The position numbers and the translations under genes were made by a program. From the NCBI GenBank assembly GCA_002746645.1, contig PDPU01000012.1, forward strand, positions 1 through 34,797: a stretch of 34,797 nucleotides of DNA, in the 5' to 3' direction. The stretch is from Gammaproteobacteria bacterium. GTDB taxonomy: Bacteria > Pseudomonadota > Gammaproteobacteria > Granulosicoccales > Granulosicoccaceae. Under the pieces are notes generated by a model. The model saw only the letters and a program-made list of their open reading frames with translations. It was not told the origin of the DNA and made no database searches. Of the stretch, positions 10,166-17,429 are shown one piece after another (within the stretch, counting starts at the first letter, position 1; the number at the start of each line of letters is the position of its first letter).

Positions 10166-11141
10166 CATCTCCCTCTCCGGTACGTGCGTCGATATCGACC
10201 TGCAGGCGTGCCATCTCGACGAGGATGGCTTCGAGTGATGCGTAATACTCGTCGATATCGCGTTCGTCACGCGTGGCCAGCAATTCGCGGAATTCGGCGT
10301 GCATCGCCTGACGACGATCGAGGAGTGCGAGCAGATCGGCATCGATGTTCACCCCTTGCAGACGGCCGAGGTGTGCGAGTATCCAGCGACCGGCGTTGTC
10401 GCTCTCGAGCACGGCATGTTCACTCTGCAGAAAGCCGCTGTCTTCATGGTCGGCCGCAACGCGCTCGCTGGCGTAGCGGAAGGCTTCGGCAAGGCTCAGC
10501 ATCTCGTCTCTGTCGAGATCCGCCGTTTCGTTGCCGAAGGCTTCGGCGAAAAAGTGAGGAAAGCGCACCGCGTTGTATTCGCGTCCGCTCCGCGTCGCAG
10601 TCAGAACACTCCTGTGCGGTTGTGCAAGGGTGTCGGTGGCAGCGCCACTCGCGCTCGCCGCCAGCACCACGAGCTGTTCGCTGTCGGTGTGCGCGTCGAG
10701 CGCAAGTGTCAGCGCCTCCTCGTCGATGTCGGGCCCCTTGACGTTGAACTGCCAGCCGTCGCGGCCTGCCGTGCCATGCCCAAGAAGCACGAGTACGAAT
10801 CGCTCGGCACCGGCGGCTGCATCGATCGCTGCCAGCAGTTCCGCGGCGCCCGCGTCAGGGCCGAGGCGCACGACGGCATCGGGATCGTCCGTCAGCGTGG
10901 CAAGCCCGGCGGCAATCGCGGCGGCCGCCGTCTCGTGTTCGCTGGCATACTCGGCATTCCCGGGCAGACCGTTCATGACCACCGCACGAAAATCGTCGGC
11001 GGCGTACGCCGGTGCCGAAGCAGATGCCGAAACGAGGCAGACGATCGGCAGCAGCAAGGTCTGCGAACGCAGAGCCAGCGTTGCAACGATGCCCCGGAAG
11101 TGGCCGGAGACGCGGTCAGGGAATCGGATGCGTCGCGTCAT
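10152..11141 (-). CDS. Secreted caspase/C13-like protein lacking the catalytic cysteine
   Basis: Protein of 329 aa with a signal peptide (hydrophobic residues about 19-43, cleavage near AYA-ADD). A caspase/legumain-like fold is suggested by a beta-strand ending in LLGHG (H122 at the catalytic-His position), then a second strand ending in AASASG (161-166). Caspase-like enzymes usually have Cys in that second motif; here the equivalent residue is Ser163. A DLDRDEMLSLAE segment (208-219) has acidic residues at positions 1, 3, 5 and 12, as in an EF-hand calcium loop. The C-terminus is helical. The start ATG at 11141 overlaps the upstream stop by one base (TGATG). The gene sits between the VWA protein and the TPR-peptidase. 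It may be a pseudo-enzyme or use serine. The fold assignment is from motifs only. Confidence 0.65.
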   Translation of the reverse strand: MTRRIRFPDRVSGHFRGIVATLALRSQTLLLPIVCLVSASASAPAYAADDFRAVVMNGLPGNAEYASEHETAAAAIAAGLATLTDDPDAVVRLGPDAGAAELLAAIDAAAGAERFVLVLLGHGTAGRDGWQFNVKGPDIDEEALTLALDAHTDSEQLVVLAASASGAATDTLAQPHRSVLTATRSGREYNAVRFPHFFAEAFGNETADLDRDEMLSLAEAFRYASERVAADHEDSGFLQSEHAVLESDNAGRWILAHLGRLQGVNIDADLLALLDRRQAMHAEFRELLATRDERDIDEYYASLEAILVEMARLQVDIDARTGEGDDGES

Positions 11142-13573
11142 CACAGTCGGTTCCACTTCAACCGCAGGAGCCACTCACCGAGTTTGAGCGCAAGCAGCAA
11201 CAGAAACAGCGCGGGCATGTTCCACAGGGGCAGCGTGCGTTCATGCCGCTCGGCCGCGTTTGCGAGCACCAGCGCCGATTCCAGGCCATCGATGTTGTCG
11301 ATGTGACGAAAGCTGCCACCGGTGGCGTCGGCGATGGCTTCGAGAAAGCCGCTGTCGAGGCGTGTCGCGAAACGCTCGCCACCGAGTGCATCGCGCATCC
11401 ACCAGCGTTCGCGCGTCAGTGCCCCGCTCCCGGCCTTCCCCTCGGGCAAGGCCACCCGTACACCCCAGGGGCCCGCTTCCTCGGCCGGAACCGTCGCGCC
11501 ATAGACACCCGGCCTGTCGGCACTGGCCGCCAGTCCGAGCTGCTCCTCGCGGCCATCGGGACGCACCAGCGTGGCCGCCAGTGCCGGTTCGGCCAGTGGC
11601 TGGAATTCGTCGTCGTACGCCACCACCTGGATTTCAGCCGCTTCGCCGTCGCGCAGCACATCGGCCGAATTCCGGATGTCGAGTTGCGGCCGCGCGCGCG
11701 CGGTGAGTTCGCCCAGCAGTTGCTGCCAGAAGCGTTCATGCCGCTGATCGAGGTGCGAGAGGCCCATCTGCCAGCGCCAGGTGCCTGCCGTGCCGAGCAC
11801 TGCGGCCGTACCCCGGCCGTAGCGATGCCAGACGAGCAACGGCTCCTGACGATCGTCGAGCAAGGCATCGAGCAACACTTCGGCACCGGTGCGCGGTACA
11901 CCCACCGATTGTCGATTGGCGAGCGCCGGCAGATCCGACCAGCCAGCGTCAGCGGCGGTGTCGGTGGCATCTTCGCCGAAGACTGCACTGGTGCTTTCGC
12001 CCGGCCTGGTCAGTGCCGAACCCTCGCCATCGCCGAGCGGCACATCGCTCTCCGGTGGCGCATCGGCTCTGCCGGTTGAAATATCCAGCCACTGCTGCCT
12101 GCGGCCCTTGAGCGTGATGCGCGCCTGCCAGGACGCCCTGTCCCGGTTTGCCGATTCCACTGCATCGACATCACCGTCGAGCAACACGGGCAGCGCTGCT
12201 GCCGTGAGCGAGCGTGACCAGCCGCCATCGGCAAGGGTGTCGCGGCCACCGATCATGAGGAGTGATCCACCGCGTTCGCTGACGTAATCGCGAAGCTGCT
12301 TCTGCTGCTCGCCGGTGAAACTCGCCGCGGCGAGGTTGCCGATGATGATGGCATCGTAGCGATTCCACGCTGCTGCCGTCGTGGGCAGACCCGCGGCCAG
12401 TTCCTCGGCGTCTGCGACACCCTGACGGTAGAACTTGTGGTCGGACGTGCGCAGGAGGCTGACGATATCGACCGCATCGCTGCTCGCGAGCGCACGACGA
12501 ATGAACTTGTATTCCCAGCGGGGTTCGCCTTCGACGTACAGCACACGCTGCGGACGCTTCACCACCGAGACAAGCCGCGACTGGCTGTTGTTGTTGGCGA
12601 CACGATCGAGACGCTCGGGCAGCAGCCGAAACACGAGTTCCCGCGTCCCGGGTTCGTCAACGGCAAGACGAATGACATGTGCACTCTCGGCTTGGTCGCC
12701 GGGCAGATCGAGCGTGCTCGCGTACAGGAGATCCCCGCTCGCGCTCTCCACCCGCATGTGCATCGACTCGAGTGTGGTGGGGTGCGTGATGTGCAGCCGC
12801 ACCTCGTTGCTCACGCCCGCGATCAACTCATGCGCGATGTCCACGTCGATCAGCGCGCTGTCATCCTCGACCGCGGCCTCACCGACGGCGACGGCATGCA
12901 CCGGGATACCCCGCTCGGCCAGTTCACGCCACCAGTCGCTGTCGGGTGCGGTTCCCGTGGCCGCGCCATCGCTGGCGAGAACCACGGCGGCAACCGGCGT
13001 ATTGCCGCCACTGCCATCGAGGGCATCGAGCAGCGTGCCCTGCAGAGGAGACGCCGTGCCGACGTCGCTGTCGGCCAGCGCCGCCTCGATGGCCTCGCGT
13101 GACAAGGGTTCCGGTGACGCTGCCCCGGCTGGCGGCGCGATTTCCTCGAGCTGCTCGGCGGCCGCGAACCAGCGATGCGAAAAGTCGCCATCGAGAGAGC
13201 GCGAGCGCTGGTACAACGCATCGAGTGCTGCCTGCTGACGTGTCGTGCTGCCGGCGCCTTCATGATCGATGCGCTGCATGCTGCCCGAGGTGTCGAGCAT
13301 CCAGGCGATGGCACTGCGCCCGGGTTCGCTGGTCTCGATGCGCAGTGCGGGCTGCCAGAGCATGGCCAGCAGCACGGCCAGCATCATCGCCTGCAGGGTG
13401 AACACCAGTGCGCGCCGCGCCGCGCCGAGCGGCTGGCGCAGAAGGCTCAGCAACAGCAGCAGCGCGCCGGCGATGACAAGCGCAGCCATGACCCACAGCG
13501 GCCACTCGGCAGCGAACACGAGGCTCGCGTCCTGCCAGAGTACGCGTGGGTACTTGAAGAGAAATTCGAACAT
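11141..13573 (-). CDS. Membrane VWA protein with glutamine-amidotransferase-like region, first gene of operon
   Basis: Protein of 810 aa. Two N-terminal membrane segments lie at about residues 24-45 and 54-73. They are followed by a VWA domain with MIDAS motif DTSGS (D94, S96, S98). After a beta-rich stretch comes a class I glutamine-amidotransferase-like fold: RVLYVEGEPRWEYKFI and a later IIIGN...GGSLLMIGG segment. No nucleophile Cys is evident, so this part is probably structural. The C-terminus ends in a hydrophobic helix (FLLLLALKLGEWLL). Membrane VWA proteins with this additional domain are common in MoxR clusters. The ATG at 13573 is preceded by AAGGATCCGG. The operon promoter should lie in 13574-13882, but I cannot place it firmly. 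Confidence 0.8.
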   Translation of the reverse strand: MFEFLFKYPRVLWQDASLVFAAEWPLWVMAALVIAGALLLLLSLLRQPLGAARRALVFTLQAMMLAVLLAMLWQPALRIETSEPGRSAIAWMLDTSGSMQRIDHEGAGSTTRQQAALDALYQRSRSLDGDFSHRWFAAAEQLEEIAPPAGAASPEPLSREAIEAALADSDVGTASPLQGTLLDALDGSGGNTPVAAVVLASDGAATGTAPDSDWWRELAERGIPVHAVAVGEAAVEDDSALIDVDIAHELIAGVSNEVRLHITHPTTLESMHMRVESASGDLLYASTLDLPGDQAESAHVIRLAVDEPGTRELVFRLLPERLDRVANNNSQSRLVSVVKRPQRVLYVEGEPRWEYKFIRRALASSDAVDIVSLLRTSDHKFYRQGVADAEELAAGLPTTAAAWNRYDAIIIGNLAAASFTGEQQKQLRDYVSERGGSLLMIGGRDTLADGGWSRSLTAAALPVLLDGDVDAVESANRDRASWQARITLKGRRQQWLDISTGRADAPPESDVPLGDGEGSALTRPGESTSAVFGEDATDTAADAGWSDLPALANRQSVGVPRTGAEVLLDALLDDRQEPLLVWHRYGRGTAAVLGTAGTWRWQMGLSHLDQRHERFWQQLLGELTARARPQLDIRNSADVLRDGEAAEIQVVAYDDEFQPLAEPALAATLVRPDGREEQLGLAASADRPGVYGATVPAEEAGPWGVRVALPEGKAGSGALTRERWWMRDALGGERFATRLDSGFLEAIADATGGSFRHIDNIDGLESALVLANAAERHERTLPLWNMPALFLLLLALKLGEWLLRLKWNRL

Positions 13574-13882
13574 CCGGATCCTTGATCGAGAGTGCTGGCG
13601 CCTTTCAGGAGAACGCCCGCCTTGCCGGAGCATAGTCTCTGGGAATGCCGTGGCGGCATTTGGTTCCGCCGCGCCGAGCGCTCTCGGCCACAACCGGTAT
13701 CATCCGCGAAGCGGAATGCTCTCGGCCAATTGTTGAATCCGGGGCATAGGTGTTCCTTAATGCAACCACAGGTCTTATACTTGGCGGTTGCGCCAACCGC
13801 ATGACGCACTATCGTCGCCTCACCGAGGCCGACCAACCGACTGCCGAGAACGCAGTTGTCCCATTTCGAGGATTCTCCTTAC
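13574..13882. other. Divergent intergenic region between MoxR operon and fadL-like gene
   Basis: About 309 bp with no convincing gene. It must carry the promoters of both divergent units. Visible structure: ATGCCG-TGG-CGGCAT (hairpin), TCCGC-GAA-GCGGA (hairpin), and overlapping inverted repeats at 13781-13800 (TTGGCG/CGCCAA and GCGGTT/AACCGC) just downstream of a TATACT element. The last could be an operator for the fadL-like gene. I found no clear FadR- or PsrA-type palindrome. Confidence 0.6.
13753..13781 (+). promoter_or_regulatory. Candidate sigma-70 promoter for the fadL-like gene
   Basis: A good -10 element TATACT (13776-13781) lies 17 bp after a weak -35 TTCCTT (13753-13758), about 100 bp upstream of the start codon. 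Inverted repeats directly downstream would overlap the transcript start, as an operator would. The weak -35 makes this tentative. Confidence 0.4.
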
Positions 13883-15322
13883 ATGAAACGATTCGCGGTA
13901 CGACCCGTACCTCTTGCCGTGGCCTGTGGAATCGGCAGTGCGGCCTTTCTGAGCACCGGTGTGCAGGCAGCCGGCTTTTCCCTCATCGAACACGGGGCCT
14001 CCGGTCTCGGCAATGCCTATGCCGGTGCCGGTGCCGTTGCTGCCGACGGCTCCACGATCTTCTTCAACCCCGCCGGCATCGTCGAACTCGAGAACAGTCA
14101 GTTTGCCGGTGCTTTCCACCTCCTCGACTCCAATACGGACTTCACCGATGAAGGCTCCACCACCGCTCTCGCGCTGGGTGGTGATGAACTCTCCGGACCC
14201 GATACCGCGTCTCCGGGTACCACGGTGCTGCTGCCGAACCTCTACTACGTGAACAAGGTCGACGAGCGCCTCAGCTGGGGGGTTGGCTTCGGAATTCCCT
14301 TCGGTTCCTCGACCGAATATGACCATGACTGGAAAGGCCGCTACATCACGACCAAGTCCGGCATCACCGTCTATGACATCAATCCCGCGCTCGGCTATCG
14401 GGTCAACGAACAGATCAGCGTCGGGCTCGGCCTCAGCGTGCAGGTACTCACGGCCGAACTGGAGTCAGCCATCGACTCGGGTGCCGCCTGCCTCGGCGTC
14501 GCATCGCAGGGCAGCTCGTTCACGACAACCGACTGCGTCAACGCGGGACTGACGCCGAACCGGCAGGAAGTCGACAGCTACGGTGAAGTCACCGGGGAAT
14601 CGGTTGCCGGGTCCTTCAACCTCGGCTTGCAGTACAGCCCCATCGACACTCTGCGTATCGGTGTCGCCTACCGCCACGGTGTCGATCATGAACTCGACGG
14701 CGAAGGCGACTTCACCGTGAACCCACAGCTGCAGGCCACGCTCGACAGCAACGATCCGGCGGCTTCGACACCCGAAGCCGCCGCGCTGGCCGCCGGCCTC
14801 TTCCGCGATACCGATGCCTCTGCCGAGGTGGATCTCCCCTCCACGTTCTCGATCTCGGGTGCCTGGCAGGCGTATGACCGGCTTCAGCTGCTTGCCGACA
14901 TCACCTGGACGGGCTGGAGTTCGCTCCACGAAATCCGTGTCACCTACGACAACCCGGTGCAGCCCGATACCGAGACCCTGCAGGAATGGGAAGACGTGAT
15001 GCGCTACTCTTTCGGCGTCAACTACGATCTGAATTCGAAGATGCGCCTGCGTGGCGGCGTGGCCTACGACGAGGAAGCGATTCCCGGCCCCTATCGCCGG
15101 ACGCCACGAATCCCGGGCAACGATCGCACCTGGATCGCGCTCGGTCTTGGCTATCAGGCCACCGGCAACCTGTCCTTCGACGTCGGCTTCACTCACCTCA
15201 TGCTCGACGAAACACCGATCGACAATACCCACGAAGAATCGCCCGGTGGCCCGGTTCTCCGTGGCACCTACGATTCATCGGTAGACATCCTGAGTGCTCA
15301 GATCAACTGGAAATTCAAGTGA
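13883..15322 (+). CDS. fadL: OmpP1/FadL-family outer-membrane fatty acid porin
   Basis: Protein of 479 aa with a signal peptide (cleavage near VQA-AGF). The mature N-terminus AGFSLIEHGASGLGNAYAG and the FFNPAGIVEL motif (about residue 60) are hallmarks of FadL/TodX porins. The N-terminal hatch is followed by alternating amphipathic beta strands, ending in AQINWKFK. FadL proteins carry long-chain fatty acids or other hydrophobic compounds across the outer membrane by lateral diffusion. The start at 13883 follows a CGAGGA site and leads straight into the basic start of the signal peptide. The next gene, a lipase lipoprotein, begins 11 nt after the stop, so the two are probably co-transcribed. 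The substrate could also be hydrocarbons. Confidence 0.92.
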   Translation: MKRFAVRPVPLAVACGIGSAAFLSTGVQAAGFSLIEHGASGLGNAYAGAGAVAADGSTIFFNPAGIVELENSQFAGAFHLLDSNTDFTDEGSTTALALGGDELSGPDTASPGTTVLLPNLYYVNKVDERLSWGVGFGIPFGSSTEYDHDWKGRYITTKSGITVYDINPALGYRVNEQISVGLGLSVQVLTAELESAIDSGAACLGVASQGSSFTTTDCVNAGLTPNRQEVDSYGEVTGESVAGSFNLGLQYSPIDTLRIGVAYRHGVDHELDGEGDFTVNPQLQATLDSNDPAASTPEAAALAAGLFRDTDASAEVDLPSTFSISGAWQAYDRLQLLADITWTGWSSLHEIRVTYDNPVQPDTETLQEWEDVMRYSFGVNYDLNSKMRLRGGVAYDEEAIPGPYRRTPRIPGNDRTWIALGLGYQATGNLSFDVGFTHLMLDETPIDNTHEESPGGPVLRGTYDSSVDILSAQINWKFK

Positions 15323-15333
15323 GGCCAACGACC

Positions 15334-17355
15334 ATGAAGCATCGCAATTCCTTCCTGCTGGCGCCTCTCGTCGTGGCGCTTGCGGCCTGCAGCGACGACA
15401 CCGACTACGACTTCGACGCAAGTCGGGAAGCCTACGAGGCAGCCTACTACGCAGAACTCCCACCAATGGCCGAGTTCGACCCGAGATCGGGTGTGGTGCC
15501 GTTTCCGAACAATCTGCTCTTCGGTGACGACGGCACGCTCGACCTTCCGGTCGACAACCCCGACGATCTCTCCGATCCTGCCGTGGCCATGAATCAGCTC
15601 AACGGTTTTTCGACCACGGCGCCGATTTCGACAGCCGTCGCGAAACCTCTGAAACCCGAGACACTCGTTCTCGGTGAAACGGTACGGTTGTTCGACGTAA
15701 CGACCAACCAGGGTGCCGTCACCGGCATCAACGGCGAAGTCACCGCCGGGGTTGCCGTGACGCAGAAGCAGGGACAGATCGTGCTGCTGCCGCTGGTGCC
15801 GTTGAAGGCATCGACCGACTACATGGTCATTCTCACCAATGGCATCACCGACAGCGAAGGTCAGCCGCTGCAGCGCAGCACAAGCTACGATCTGACGGCG
15901 GGTCAGCAGGAGATCACCATCAACGAAGATCTCGAGCGGCTCCGCCAGGCAACGCTCCTGCAACTCAATGCCGCATCCGGTCAGGGCATCAACCCCGACG
16001 ATGTTGCACTGAGCTGGACCTTCCGCACGCAGTCGATCCGCGAAGTGCTGCAGGCGGCCGAAAACCAGGCCGTTAACACGCCCATCGTCCTTGCCAGCAC
16101 CGGTGCCGATACCGGCAACATCGATGAGAGGCTTCCCGGGCGCGGCTTCGCCGATGTGTACGTCGGCACCATGGACCTGCCCTACTACCTCGAGCAGCCG
16201 AGCGCCGAGAACCCCACAGCGGCCATCGACAGCTACTGGCAGAACGCCGCGGGCAATCCCGTGGGCGCGATCGGCGTCAACGGCAGCCCTGATTTCGCAC
16301 CCGTGAAGCAATCGACGGTGACCGTGCCCGTGATCATGACGGTGCCGAACGCCGGTTCCGGTCAGCACATGCCCGAAGGCGGCTGGCCGATCACGATCTT
16401 CCAGCATGGCATCACCGGCAATCGCACGCAGATGCTGGCGCTTGCCGATGCCATGGCCAGTGGCGGACGCGCACTCATCGCCATCGATCTGCCGATGCAC
16501 GGGCTGACTGATGCCAGCAACCCCCTGCATGCACAGCAGACCGTCTTCGGCAATGATGTCGAACGCACCTTCGATACCGACCTCGTCAACAACGAAAGCA
16601 ATGCGCCTGGCCCCGACGGTACCACCGACGATTCAGGCCACCACTTCATGAACCTCCGGAATCTTGCCAATGCCGCCGGCAACCTTCGTCAGGGTGTGGC
16701 CGACCTCATGAGCCTGAGTGCGAGCCTCGGCAGCATTCAGGCCGAGGGTGTGAGCATCAATGCCGGCAACAGGAGCCTTGTCGGGCACTCGCTCGGCGGC
16801 ATCGTGGGCACCACCTTTGCCTCCTACGACGACAGCCTGAAGGCGGCTTCGATCGTGTTCTCGAGCGGCAACATCCCTTACATGCTGTCCGGCTCCGAAA
16901 GGTTTGCACCGAGAATCGAAGCCGCCCTTGCCGCGAACGGCATCGAAGCCGGCAGCGCCGAATACCAGCAGTTCCTGCGGGCGGCTCAGACCGTGGTGGA
17001 TTCCGCCGATCCGATCAACCACGCAACACAACTCGCCGCCTCGAGTGTGCCCGTGAACATGGTGGAAGTGCGTGGCGATGCCGTGGTGCCCAACAGTGTC
17101 GAGGGGTCACCGCTGGCCGGTACCGAGGCGCTGGCACGCATTGCGGGCGTGCCGCAGGTGGATACCACCACCAGCGGCAGCAACTTCATCATCTTCAATC
17201 AGGGCGACCACGGCTCCATACTGAATCCGGAGGCCAGCATGGATGCCACTGTGGAAATGCAGAAGCAGATCGTGACCTTTGCCGCCACGGCCGGTCAGCA
17301 GTTGCCGGTGACCACCACGGCGGTGATCGAACCTCTGCCCGGCTCGGCCGAGTAA
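15334..17355 (+). CDS. Pla-1/cef-family (VolA-like) surface lipase lipoprotein
   Basis: Protein of 673 aa. The start encodes a lipoprotein signal peptide with lipobox LAAC (C19); Ser at +2 does not signal inner-membrane retention, so outer-membrane sorting is expected. The early FDPRSGVVPFPNNLLF segment is typical of the 'virulence factor lipase' N-terminal domain. The C-terminal alpha/beta-hydrolase domain has an HG oxyanion motif (FQHGITGNRTQ), nucleophile motif GHSLGG (S486), likely Asp in RGDAVVPNS and likely His in GDHGSI. In Vibrio cholerae the related VolA is a surface lysophospholipase encoded beside fadL and used to scavenge host lipids. The same pairing here supports release of fatty acids at the cell surface for the upstream porin. 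Confidence 0.88.
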   Translation: MKHRNSFLLAPLVVALAACSDDTDYDFDASREAYEAAYYAELPPMAEFDPRSGVVPFPNNLLFGDDGTLDLPVDNPDDLSDPAVAMNQLNGFSTTAPISTAVAKPLKPETLVLGETVRLFDVTTNQGAVTGINGEVTAGVAVTQKQGQIVLLPLVPLKASTDYMVILTNGITDSEGQPLQRSTSYDLTAGQQEITINEDLERLRQATLLQLNAASGQGINPDDVALSWTFRTQSIREVLQAAENQAVNTPIVLASTGADTGNIDERLPGRGFADVYVGTMDLPYYLEQPSAENPTAAIDSYWQNAAGNPVGAIGVNGSPDFAPVKQSTVTVPVIMTVPNAGSGQHMPEGGWPITIFQHGITGNRTQMLALADAMASGGRALIAIDLPMHGLTDASNPLHAQQTVFGNDVERTFDTDLVNNESNAPGPDGTTDDSGHHFMNLRNLANAAGNLRQGVADLMSLSASLGSIQAEGVSINAGNRSLVGHSLGGIVGTTFASYDDSLKAASIVFSSGNIPYMLSGSERFAPRIEAALAANGIEAGSAEYQQFLRAAQTVVDSADPINHATQLAASSVPVNMVEVRGDAVVPNSVEGSPLAGTEALARIAGVPQVDTTTSGSNFIIFNQGDHGSILNPEASMDATVEMQKQIVTFAATAGQQLPVTTTAVIEPLPGSAE

Positions 17356-17369
17356 GGGTCAGCACGGGT

Positions 17370-17413
17370 GGCGCACTCGTGACCTGCTTCGGTCAGGTCA
17401 CTCACGGTGCGCC
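17370..17413. terminator. Two-part hairpin between convergent lipase and fadE genes
   Basis: Inner stem GTGACCTG/CAGGTCAC (17379-17386 with 17394-17401) encloses a C-TTCG-G loop. An outer stem GGCGCAC/GTGCGCC (17370-17376 with 17407-17413) continues it. There is no long T-run on either side. It is symmetric and lies between converging genes, so it may serve both directions. Confidence 0.65.
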
Positions 17414-17429
17414 GCCCGTCAGTCAGACG

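Noticed and set aside
8771..10741. Open frame of 656 codons on the plus strand
   Set aside because: It lies antisense to the TPR-peptidase and caspase-like genes, lacks any family motif and ribosome site, and is rich in Arg/His, as is usual for shadow frames in GC-rich DNA.
15298..16530. Open frame of 410 codons on the minus strand opposite the lipase
   Set aside because: The plus-strand lipase has a lipobox and triad; the opposite frame has no recognisable domain.
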